Shown: piece by piece, positions 1-5,421 of the stretch
How the letters are laid out: each line of letters starts with the position of its first letter
Position numbering within the stretch: the stretch's first letter is position 1
Assembly (NCBI GenBank): GCA_023265785.1
Contig: JAHFSL010000153.1
Location: 1 to 6,396, forward strand
Direction of reading: 5' to 3'
Origin: Candidatus Coatesiibacteriota bacterium
GTDB taxonomy: Bacteria > Oederibacteriota > CAKKQC01
Length of the DNA: 6,396 nucleotides
Notes under the pieces: model-generated
Database searches by the model: none
What the model was told of the DNA's origin: nothing
Seen by the model: the letters and a program-made list of their open reading frames with translations, nothing else
Translations under genes and position numbers: made by a program

Positions 1-1
1 C

Positions 2-208
2 GCGGGGATTGGGCTGACCCGGGGGCGCCTGCGCGTGGATTACGCCATCAGATTCTCGTCAACCTTCGACCTGCCGCACGCCCTGAGTCTGACCCTCGCC
101 CTCTATGTGCTGCGCGCCAGCCGATCGCGCCAGATGGTGACGAGACCCGCCGCGGCGGCGTCCCAGGTGAACCGGCGGAGTGCATTGGTGCGGCCCAGAG
201 TCCCGTAG
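2..208 (+). CDS. C-terminal end of a PorV/UPF0164-like outer-membrane beta-barrel protein (5' end outside window)
   Basis: Reading frame 2 is open from the left edge to a TAG at 206-208, giving 68 residues with no start in view. The segment GIGLTRGRLRVDYAIRF followed by LPHALSLTLAL matches the C-terminal end of the complete barrel protein at 1385-2260 (GASYRL..., FDYAFAF, then RHEVSFQLVF). It shows the same alternating hydrophobic beta-strand pattern, with DYA and the His before the last strand conserved. I infer an outer-membrane barrel of the PorV/UPF0164 type and a paralogue of that gene. Oddly, the protein does not end in Phe after the final strand but runs on for about 32 residues rich in Arg, Ala and Ser. 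That extra stretch lies wholly inside the antisense 3' end of the glycosyltransferase gene (106-base convergent overlap, 103-208), so it may come from a lost stop codon. Family assignment is moderate because only the last strands are visible. Confidence 0.55.
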   Translation, partial: AGIGLTRGRLRVDYAIRFSSTFDLPHALSLTLALYVLRASRSRQMVTRPAAAASQVNRRSALVRPRVP

Positions 209-873
209 TGACGCCGCAAAGCGTGTGAGGCGGTGAGCCGGTCCAGGGACCGGGCCAGGGCGAAGGGATTTCGCTCGGGGACCAGCAGGCCGTTCCGCCC
301 GACGACCCACGGGATTTCGCCGGACCGGGATCCGACCACCGGCACGCCGGAGAGCATGGCCTCCGGCAGGGTGCGGGCGAACTGTTCCTTCCAGGCCGGC
401 CAATCAGGTGGCCGCGAAATCGCCGGGTGGGTGTAGATATCCATGGCGGCGTAGACACCGGGCATGTCGCGGTTGGGCACGGACCCGGCCCAGGTGATCC
501 GGCGGGTGATACCAAGTCGTGCGGCATGGGCCCGCTCCGCGTCCTGCTGGGGGCCGTCGCCGGCGATGAGCAACCGATGCGACCGTCGCATCCGTGCCGA
601 GGCTTCGAGGAGCACCTGAAGGCCCTTGCCCAGGTTCATTCGGCCGACCCAGCCGATGACCGGGGCGCCGCGCCCCATCCGGCGGCGCCACGGCGAGGGA
701 CGACCTGGCCTGAATTCCCCGGGGTCCACGCCGAAGGGCTGGATTGGGATTTCGCCCCGGACACCACGGCGGCGCAGGACCGCACGCGCGCCGGGCGAGT
801 AGGCCACCGCGCCATCCACGCTGCGCAGGACCAGCCGCTGCAGGAGTGGCCAGGGCCAGCGGTATTCGGTCAT
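103..873 (-). CDS. C-terminal (nucleotide-sugar-binding) fragment of the interrupted GT4-type glycosyltransferase
   Basis: This is a 256-residue frame from the ATG at 873-871, only 6 bases past the interrupting TAG and in the same frame. It carries the complete donor domain of a GT4 enzyme: IGWVGRMNLGKG (residues 73-84, with R78 and K83 at the usual donor-phosphate contacts), HRLLIAGDGP (99-108), ITWAGSVPN (126-134), the E-x7-E motif EQFARTLPE (E163 and E171), SGVPVVGSRSGEIPWVV (175-191) and NGLLVPERNPFALA (194-207). The beginning (MTEYRWPWPLLQRLVLRSVDG) is family sequence that normally follows the interdomain Gln, so the ATG is likely an internal Met of a longer protein. Reinitiation here is conceivable, but no Shine-Dalgarno sequence is seen. 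The last 106 bases overlap the convergent barrel-protein tail. Confidence 0.85.
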   Translation of the reverse strand: MTEYRWPWPLLQRLVLRSVDGAVAYSPGARAVLRRRGVRGEIPIQPFGVDPGEFRPGRPSPWRRRMGRGAPVIGWVGRMNLGKGLQVLLEASARMRRSHRLLIAGDGPQQDAERAHAARLGITRRITWAGSVPNRDMPGVYAAMDIYTHPAISRPPDWPAWKEQFARTLPEAMLSGVPVVGSRSGEIPWVVGRNGLLVPERNPFALARSLDRLTASHALRRHYGTLGRTNALRRFTWDAAAAGLVTIWRDRLARST

Positions 874-879
874 GAGATT

Positions 880-1266
880 CTAGACCGTTTCAATGAGCAG
901 GACGGCCCGCCGGGCGAAGATTCGGCTGGCGAGGACCGACGTGACGGAAACCGCCATGGCGGCCTCGCCAACGGCGAGGTGAATCAGGTCAGGCCGGAAC
1001 CGTCGCAGATGAAGCGGAAGGTCAAGGTAGAAGTGGTGGCCGAGATGCCCCGTCCACACGGTCCGGCCCGGCACCAATCGGTACGAAGACGCTGACCGGG
1101 GGTCGCGGCGGGCGATGGGTCGGGACAGGCGCCATACCGCCTGGCGATCCTCAACCCGGGGGAGGGTCAGGACCAGGAGGTCCAGGCCGGGCTGCCGGAT
1201 CATGGCCTCGAATAGGGGTCGATTGTGGGGGTCTGTCGCCGCATGCCAGATGAACAGCACTTTCAT
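880..1266 (-). CDS. N-terminal (acceptor-side) fragment of the interrupted glycosyltransferase
   Basis: This 128-residue frame starts with MKVLFIWHAA, the first beta strand of a GT-B Rossmann domain, and ends at the TAG at 882-880. Other features are PLFEAMIRQPG (first helix), LDLLVLTLPR (second strand), and RPDLIHLAVGEAA followed by a hydrophobic helix, which is the usual N-domain position reporting where the protein binds its acceptor. The ATG at 1266-1264 is chosen because the protein begins directly with the first strand, as GT4 enzymes do; upstream in-frame sequence lacks family character. No Shine-Dalgarno sequence is visible before it. On its own the fragment lacks the nucleotide-sugar domain and should be inactive. 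It is transcribed divergently from the 1385 barrel gene. Confidence 0.7.
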   Translation of the reverse strand: MKVLFIWHAATDPHNRPLFEAMIRQPGLDLLVLTLPRVEDRQAVWRLSRPIARRDPRSASSYRLVPGRTVWTGHLGHHFYLDLPLHLRRFRPDLIHLAVGEAAMAVSVTSVLASRIFARRAVLLIETV

Positions 1267-1348
1267 GGGGGGAAATCCATGATCCCCAACCGGCCTGACC
1301 GACCGGCTCGGGATGATGGGGGCACACCGGCCGTCCTGCGCGCCGGCA

Positions 1349-1377
1349 TTGACGGGGGCCGGAAGCGGGGGTAGTGT
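1349..1377 (+). promoter_or_regulatory. candidate sigma70-type promoter for the 1385 barrel gene
   Basis: TTGACG at 1349-1354 is followed by exactly 17 bases and then TAGTGT at 1372-1377. The -35 box matches the consensus at five of six positions, and the -10 box keeps the three strongest bases (T1, A2, T6). The -10 box ends 7 bases before the GTG at 1385, so transcription would begin at about the start codon, giving a leaderless mRNA. The same layout is seen before the two lipoprotein genes. The site is predicted from sequence only. Confidence 0.5.
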
Positions 1378-1378
1378 A
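1373..1378 (-). promoter_or_regulatory. possible minus-strand -10 box (TACACT) facing the glycosyltransferase gene
   Basis: Read on the minus strand, 1378-1373 is TACACT preceded by C. This is the same CTACACT core used before both lipoprotein genes, and it overlaps the plus-strand -10 box TAGTGT. It lacks the TGn extension and a recognisable -35 box. A start about 7 bases downstream would leave a leader of about 100 bases to the glycosyltransferase ATG at 1266. It may be coincidental. Confidence 0.2.
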
Positions 1379-1384
1379 GGCGCG

Positions 1385-2260
1385 GTGAAACTCCAGATGG
1401 CGTTGGTGATGCTGGCCGTGGCGTCCGCGGGGCGGGCGGCGGTTGGCGGGGCGCTCGAAGACTCGCCTTCGGCCCGGTGGGCCGGCATGGGTGGGGCGGC
1501 GCGCGCGGCCGCAACCGACGCGCACGCCGGGCTCCTGAACCCCGCGAATCTCGCCGCGCAGGGGCCGGTCACCTGGCAGGTCGCCAGCCGCCTTTCGCTG
1601 GCCACGCTGGACCGCACGACGGGATCCCTCGCCGCATCCTTCCAGTCCGACCGGAGCGGGACGTACGCGGTGGCCTGGGTCCATCGCGCGACCGCGGGGC
1701 TGGAGCGGGTGGACGACCAGGGCAACCTGTCCGGAACGGAGTCCTCTTCCGAGGACGCGCTCGCCGTGTCGGGGGGGTGGGCCCCCCTGTACCGGGTCCG
1801 GGCGGGCATCACGGCGAAACTCCTGCATCACGCCCTGATGGGGTATGCCGGCACGGGAGGCGCCGTGGATGCCGGGGTGACCCTCCTGCCGTGGCTGGGA
1901 ACCGACCTGGTGCTTGCCCTGACGGGGGAGAATCTGGCGGGGGCGGTGCACTGGGATACCGGTGCGGCCGATGTTCCCGCCCGGGCGCTCGCGGTGGGTG
2001 CGGGCTGGCGGACCTGGCGCGAACGGATCCTGGTGACGGCCGATGCCGTCCAGCGGCAGGCCCGGGCTGGCGTGGAACTCCATGGCGGCGCGGAGGTGTG
2101 GCCGGTCCCCATGGCCGCGGTGCGCGCTGGCTGGGACAACGGCCGGCTGGCCGCGGGCGCGTCGTACCGGCTCAAGCCCTACGAATTCGACTATGCCTTC
2201 GCCTTCGATCCTGACCGGCTGAATTCCCGGCACGAAGTCTCCTTCCAGCTCGTCTTTTAG
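1385..2260 (+). CDS. PorV/UPF0164-like outer-membrane beta-barrel protein
   Basis: The product is 291 residues. The GTG at 1385 is chosen because it gives a normal signal peptide (MKLQMALVMLAVASAGRA, basic n-region, hydrophobic core, small residues for cleavage), and a TTGACG/TAGTGT promoter ends 7 bases before it. An ATG at 1313 would add 24 residues that include the promoter. The mature N-terminus has the hallmark of the PorV/UPF0164 group: ARWAGMGGAARAAATDAHAG (residues 30-49) then LLNPANLA (50-57). The rest is alternating beta-strand sequence with Gly-rich turns, ending FDYAFAF (268-274), RHEVSFQLVF (282-291) with a terminal Phe, as expected for insertion by the BAM machinery. Known relatives include type IX secretion PorV and many uncharacterised barrels; no Por secretion partners are seen here, so a role in type IX secretion is not supported. 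It may move or anchor the exported proteins encoded downstream. It ends in TAG, 52 bases before the next ATG. Confidence 0.75.
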   Translation: MKLQMALVMLAVASAGRAAVGGALEDSPSARWAGMGGAARAAATDAHAGLLNPANLAAQGPVTWQVASRLSLATLDRTTGSLAASFQSDRSGTYAVAWVHRATAGLERVDDQGNLSGTESSSEDALAVSGGWAPLYRVRAGITAKLLHHALMGYAGTGGAVDAGVTLLPWLGTDLVLALTGENLAGAVHWDTGAADVPARALAVGAGWRTWRERILVTADAVQRQARAGVELHGGAEVWPVPMAAVRAGWDNGRLAAGASYRLKPYEFDYAFAFDPDRLNSRHEVSFQLVF

Positions 2261-2265
2261 GCTGA

Positions 2266-2280
2266 CCCCGGGCACCGGGG
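2266..2280 (+). terminator. short GC hairpin after the barrel gene (weak terminator candidate)
   Basis: CCCCGG-GCA-CCGGGG forms a perfect 6-base-pair stem with a 3-base loop, 5 bases after the TAG of the 1385-2260 gene and before the promoter of the next gene. There is no T tract after it, so it is not a canonical intrinsic terminator. It could cause pausing or protect the 3' end. Short GC palindromes are common by chance at this base composition. Confidence 0.25.
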
Positions 2281-2295
2281 CGGCGCCGGGCCGGT

Positions 2296-2304
2296 TGCTA
2301 CACT
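2296..2304 (+). promoter_or_regulatory. extended -10 promoter of the first lipoprotein gene
   Basis: TGC-TACACT fits the extended -10 pattern TGn-TATAAT, with T1, A2, A4 and T6 of the hexamer matching. No good -35 box lies 16-19 bases upstream, which extended -10 promoters tolerate. The box ends 8 bases before the ATG at 2313, so the transcript would begin within a base or two of the start codon. The ten bases TGCTACACTG recur exactly before the paralogous gene at 5422. No Shine-Dalgarno sequence lies between the box and the ATG. Confidence 0.6.
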
Positions 2305-2312
2305 GGATCGCG

Positions 2313-4328
2313 ATGAACCGGATGCGGCCCCGCTCCCGGATCCCCGTTCTTCTTGTGGCGACATTCCTGGCCTCGTGCGGGGGGCGCGAGCGGGTGGCCC
2401 AGAGGCTGGGGGATTCTCGCCACTGGCATCTGGAACGGGTCACCACCTCCGCCCTACCCGCGTGGCTCCTCCGCTGGCCGCTGGTGGCGCGACTGGCCGC
2501 CGACGAGCGGTGGTGGTTCGTGTCCCCCACCGGGGAGCGGTCCTTCCTGCGGTTGATGGACTATGTTTCGGCCGACGCGCACAGCCCCGCCGATTATATG
2601 AAGGTCGCTGTCGCCAATGTCCAGGCGTGGGGCTTCAACGGATTCGGGTTCGGCACCGCCTGGGGGAAGTGGAGCGATGAAAAAAGCGGCCTGCCAAATA
2701 TTGACCATGTGGATTTCAGTTCGTGGGGGTGCGACATCTGGAAGGGCGTCTTCGAGGGGTGGCACGCCGACCTCGTGGACCAGGCCGTGGCCTCCGAGGC
2801 GAAAGGTCTCAAGGATCGGACGGATGCCCTGGGACTTCTCTGGGAATACTCCGGCGCGGGCAATCCCCGCAAATTGCTGATGGCGTATGCCTCCTGGGAC
2901 GCCGACTCCCCGACCAAGCAGGCGCTCGTGGCCATCGTCCGGAAGCGGTGCGGCAACGACCTGGCCCGCCTGCACGAGCGCATGCCGACCGTCCGCGATT
3001 TTGAGGCGCTGGCGGCCAAGCGTGACTGGGACCAGTACGAGCAGATGGACGGGGACGCCGAAGAATTGGCCGCAGCGCTCTGGGCCAAACAGGGTGCCAT
3101 GGCCGCCGCCTCCATGCATGCGCGGACGCCGCAGTATCTCAACCTCGGGCCGGTCATCAGCGACCAGACACCGCTTTCCATCGTCAAGGCGCTCGCCCCG
3201 TATGTGGACGTGTTCTCCTATGACATGACCACCCCGGACGGGCGCCTGCCGCGCCGGTACCTCGAGGAGGCCTCACGCCTTTCGGGCCGGCCGATCATGA
3301 TCGTGGACTTCGGGATGACGCTCAAGATCTCGACCCGGTCCCGGCCGGGCGTGGAGACGGAGGCTGGCCAGGCAATCTGTTACCGGCGGACGGCCGGGGC
3401 CGCAGCCGCCCTGCCGTTCATGGTGGGGGTGTCGTGGGCGGGGTATGACGACACCGAGTCGCAGGCCTGGGGCTTTCTCGATCGGACGGGGGCCCAACGG
3501 TCGGTCCTCATTTCCACCGCCCGCGAAACCAACGCCCATCTTGATGAGATCCACCGGGCGGGCGCGGGGGGGTTCGCGGCGGACTATTTTGAGGAGGACC
3601 GGTTCGCCGGCGGCCGCCCCCGGCAGGAAGTGGACCGCCTGCCCGCCACGCTGCCCGTGGACGGGGAGCTGGCCAATTGGCCCACGCAGGGGTTCTGGTT
3701 CAAGGAGGTCAAGCTGACGCGGGATCTGGACCCCGTGGTCTTCCTTGGCGCGCGTATCGGCTGGGACGACGAGGGGCTGGTGCTCGGGTTCCAGGTCCGG
3801 GATGATGCGGTGGAACTGCTCGACCCGCGGGTGTACTGGCGGGAGTCGGATTACATTGAGGTCTTCCTGGACGGCTCGGGCAAGCGCCCGGCCGCGTGGT
3901 CCCCGGCGTGTTACCACCTGGTACTCCTGCCGCGCGGGGGCGGGGCGGATGGCGCGGACGCCCTCGCGCTGGCCATGCACCACCCGGGTGACCGGCTGGC
4001 GGCGCCCTCGTATGATTTTCGGACGGTTCGGATCGCCTCCTCCTTCTTCCGGGGCGTCCGGGAATTCAGCCAGTCGGTGTCCATCGGTCGGCTGGTCCAC
4101 ACCACGCGGGTGGCCCTGCCGGAATCCGCCTGGAAATTGTGCGCCAAAGTCCCGTGGTCCCTGCTGGGGGTGACTCCCAAGCCCGGGGTGCGGCTGGGCT
4201 TCAACCTGATTGCGCACCGGATGGGTCAGCGGGAGGAGGACGCCTTTTGGGCCATGCCCCGCGTGGCGGAGGGCATGACCTCGCCGCGCACCTGGGGCGA
4301 GCTGGTCCTCAAGGACCCGCCGAAGTGA
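2313..4328 (+). CDS. lipoprotein with agarase-like (GH-A clan) barrel and C-terminal CBM9-like domain
   Basis: The product is 671 residues. The ATG at 2313 is chosen because it begins a lipoprotein signal (MNRMRPRSRIPVLLVATFLASC, lipobox LAS-C, C22) and lies 8 bases after the -10 box; a TTG at 2295 would overlap the promoter. Residues about 35-415 resemble GH50/agarase-like TIM barrels: WWFVSPTGERSFLR (67-80), WGFNGFGFG (106-114), LGLLWEYS (173-180), SPTKQALVAIVRKRCG (199-214), YLNLGP (275-280), YVDVFSYD (297-304), RPIMIVDFG (326-334) and VSWAGYDD (373-380). The expected acid/base is E178, but the clan's preceding Asn is Trp. The expected nucleophile Glu is Asp332, so hydrolysis is doubtful. 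Residues about 447-668 look like a CBM9/DOMON-type beta-sandwich: VDGELANWP, ARIGWDDEGLVLGFQV, ESDYIEVFLDGSG, VPWSLLGV, GFNLIAHR. I infer a membrane-anchored glycan-binding or glycan-processing protein; no substrate can be named. Its TGA overlaps the next gene's GTG. Confidence 0.7.
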   Translation: MNRMRPRSRIPVLLVATFLASCGGRERVAQRLGDSRHWHLERVTTSALPAWLLRWPLVARLAADERWWFVSPTGERSFLRLMDYVSADAHSPADYMKVAVANVQAWGFNGFGFGTAWGKWSDEKSGLPNIDHVDFSSWGCDIWKGVFEGWHADLVDQAVASEAKGLKDRTDALGLLWEYSGAGNPRKLLMAYASWDADSPTKQALVAIVRKRCGNDLARLHERMPTVRDFEALAAKRDWDQYEQMDGDAEELAAALWAKQGAMAAASMHARTPQYLNLGPVISDQTPLSIVKALAPYVDVFSYDMTTPDGRLPRRYLEEASRLSGRPIMIVDFGMTLKISTRSRPGVETEAGQAICYRRTAGAAAALPFMVGVSWAGYDDTESQAWGFLDRTGAQRSVLISTARETNAHLDEIHRAGAGGFAADYFEEDRFAGGRPRQEVDRLPATLPVDGELANWPTQGFWFKEVKLTRDLDPVVFLGARIGWDDEGLVLGFQVRDDAVELLDPRVYWRESDYIEVFLDGSGKRPAAWSPACYHLVLLPRGGGADGADALALAMHHPGDRLAAPSYDFRTVRIASSFFRGVREFSQSVSIGRLVHTTRVALPESAWKLCAKVPWSLLGVTPKPGVRLGFNLIAHRMGQREEDAFWAMPRVAEGMTSPRTWGELVLKDPPK

Positions 4329-4345
4329 CGACCGGGGGCGGGAGG
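4311..4345 (+). promoter_or_regulatory. two Shine-Dalgarno-like sites that bear on the start of the 4325 gene
   Basis: AAGGA at 4311-4315 lies 9 bases before the GTG at 4325. GGAGG at 4341-4345 lies 9 bases before an in-frame ATG at 4355. Either could direct initiation. The GTG gives the signal peptide an Arg in its n-region and creates a GTGA overlap with the previous stop, which favours coupled translation. The ATG has the stronger Shine-Dalgarno sequence. This contrasts with the promoter-proximal genes, which show none. Confidence 0.45.
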
Positions 4346-5413
4346 CCCTGGGCGATGGCGGCCTGGCTTGTGGCTGGTGCGGCCGCCGCGACACCGCCGG
4401 GCACAATCCTGCTGGAGGATTTCGACCACGCCCACCCGACCCTGGTGCGCGAGGGGGCCGCCGCCACCATGTACTTCGCCTCCGTGGCGGCTGGCGGCTG
4501 GAAGAGTCCGCGGGCGCTCAAGCTGGCGTCCGTTCCTCCGACCGGGTCATGGACCCAGTGGGCGGTGAACCGGAAGGCCCGGCTGGGGGGTGCGAATGCC
4601 GTGTCGTTCGCCGCGCGGGCCGACGGGCCCGCCGAGCTCATCCTGATCCTGAAGGGGGGCGGGAAATGCTATTTGAGCGTGACGGTGGACGGGAGCTGGC
4701 GGGAGTTCACCCTGCCCTTCGATGAACTGCCCGGACAGGGCGGGCGCTTCGATCCCGGAAGGTACGAGGGCTGGTCGGTGGCGGCCGAGGTCCTGCCCGT
4801 GCCGGGGGCGATGGCCGCCCGGGCCCCGGTGGACGTCTGGCTGGACGCGGTGTCGGCCCGTCGGGTCCCACCCTCGTCCCGCCTCAATATCAATTTCAGT
4901 TCGATGGATTATCCCTTCGGATGGAGCCCCGTGGGATGGGGCTCCGCCGGAATCGTCTGGGCCGGGCTGGGTGAGGGCGCGCATCTCTGGTCCTTCTTCA
5001 CCGCCGACGAGCCCTATGCTCCGACCCGGTCCATGGATCTCGCGTGGGACGATCTGCCCCATGACTACCGCCGCGCCACGGGAATCTCACTGACCGTCAA
5101 GGTGGCGCCGGCGGCGCCGCTCCTCCTGCTCAAGATCGTCCTGCAGGAGGCGGGCGGGGAGCGGTTCCTCGCCCTGCGGGACGCGCCGGTGGAGTATGCC
5201 ACGCTGGCGGTGCCCCTCGATGAATTCGTCCCGGATGCGGCCTGGAACCAGAACCTGCCGCCGGGCAAGGCCGACGGTCGGCTGGACACCGGCGCGCTCG
5301 CCGCGTGGATGATCACGCTCATGCCCACGACGGAACTGCCCGCGCGCGGGAAACTCTTTATCCGCGACGCATGGGCGACCGCCGGGGCGTCAAAAAAACC
5401 CGTGCTACACTGA
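4325..5413 (+). CDS. exported protein with two galactose-binding-like (CBM11/CIA30-type) domains
   Basis: From GTG at 4325 the product is 362 residues (352 if the ATG at 4355 is used). The N-terminus MTTGGGRPWAMAAWLVAG...AAAA is a short Sec-type signal with no lipobox. Domain one (about 27-181) opens with TILLEDFDH and continues with ARLGGANAVSFAARADGPAELILILK, YLSVTVDGSWREFTLPFDEL, FDPGRYEGWSVAAEV and VDVWLDAVSARRV, the jelly-roll pattern of CBM11/CIA30-like domains. Domain two (about 186-354) repeats that layout: LNINFSS, TGISLTVKV, LLLLKIVLQEAGGE, YATLAVPLDEFVP, LAAWMITLMPT, KLFIRDAW. No catalytic domain is present, so a carbohydrate-binding or glycan-docking role is inferred. The GTGA overlap with the preceding lipoprotein gene suggests co-translation and related function. 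The last codons (GTG CTA CAC TGA) contain the -10 element of the next gene, and a run of seven A (5392-5398) precedes them. Confidence 0.7.
   Translation: MTTGGGRPWAMAAWLVAGAAAATPPGTILLEDFDHAHPTLVREGAAATMYFASVAAGGWKSPRALKLASVPPTGSWTQWAVNRKARLGGANAVSFAARADGPAELILILKGGGKCYLSVTVDGSWREFTLPFDELPGQGGRFDPGRYEGWSVAAEVLPVPGAMAARAPVDVWLDAVSARRVPPSSRLNINFSSMDYPFGWSPVGWGSAGIVWAGLGEGAHLWSFFTADEPYAPTRSMDLAWDDLPHDYRRATGISLTVKVAPAAPLLLLKIVLQEAGGERFLALRDAPVEYATLAVPLDEFVPDAAWNQNLPPGKADGRLDTGALAAWMITLMPTTELPARGKLFIRDAWATAGASKKPVLH
5403..5411 (+). promoter_or_regulatory. extended -10 promoter of the second lipoprotein gene, inside the end of the preceding gene
   Basis: TGC-TACACT repeats the element at 2296-2304, and the identity extends one more base (TGCTACACTG). 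It overlaps the last codons of the 4325-5413 gene and the T of its TGA stop. The box ends 10 bases before the ATG at 5422, so the transcript would carry only about 2-4 untranslated bases. No -35 box or Shine-Dalgarno sequence is apparent. Read-through from the upstream operon is also possible, as no terminator intervenes. Confidence 0.6.
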
Positions 5414-5421
5414 ACCTATCC

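Larger units (their letters stand above)
103..1266 (-). pseudogene. family-4-type glycosyltransferase gene interrupted by one in-frame amber codon
   Basis: Read on the minus strand from ATG at 1266-1264 to TAG at 105-103, this is one continuous frame of 387 codons plus a stop, broken only by a TAG at 882-880 (codon 129). The total length suits a GT-B fold glycosyltransferase of family GT4, whose usual size is about 370-400 residues. The break falls in the interdomain motif: LLIETV-stop-NLMTEYRWPWPL. Family members typically have E-x-x-Q-N followed by an aromatic/Pro-rich stretch here, so the stop stands where a Gln (CAG) is expected, one C-to-T change away. Sequence on both sides stays family-like, which suggests a recent mutation, strain polymorphism or sequencing error rather than old decay. 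TAG also ends this gene, the 1385-2260 gene and the partial gene at 206-208, so general reassignment of TAG is unlikely. The enzyme would transfer a sugar from a nucleotide-sugar donor during surface glycan synthesis; the specific sugar cannot be read. Confidence 0.8.

Noticed and set aside
880..882. Genome-wide reassignment of TAG to an amino acid
   Set aside because: TAG ends the glycosyltransferase (103-105), the 1385 barrel gene directly after its terminal Phe (2258-2260), and the left partial frame (206-208). Reading through these would add sequence with no family character.
427..1095. A 222-codon plus-strand open frame
   Set aside because: It lies opposite the glycosyltransferase, whose donor-domain motifs are unambiguous. 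Its translation shows no family features.
1313..1384. ATG at 1313 as start of the barrel gene
   Set aside because: The added 24 residues precede a complete signal peptide starting at the GTG at 1385, and they contain the TTGACG/TAGTGT promoter.
2295..2312. TTG at 2295 as start of the first lipoprotein
   Set aside because: It would place the start inside the -10 element and put six extra residues before a normal lipoprotein signal that begins at the ATG at 2313.
1151..2530. A 459-codon open frame on the minus strand
   Set aside because: It runs antisense through the barrel gene and into the lipoprotein gene. It has Arg/Pro/Gly-rich, low-complexity translation with no recognisable fold, as expected for antisense frames in GC-rich DNA.
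4139..4324. Upstream start for the double CBM11-like gene at 4139
   Set aside because: The extension overlaps the CBM9-like domain of the preceding gene by nearly 190 bases, and its translation has no family character. The GTG at 4325 gives a signal peptide.
3273..4406. A 377-codon open frame on the minus strand
   Set aside because: It is antisense to the barrel/CBM9-like coding region, which has clear domain sequence. Its own translation is Arg/Pro/His-rich and family-less.
5392..5398. Seven-A run near the 3' end of the 4325-5413 gene as a programmed frameshift site
   Set aside because: It is seven codons before the stop, the 0-frame product is already complete, and no conserved alternative-frame domain follows. 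It is more likely promoter-spacer composition or chance.
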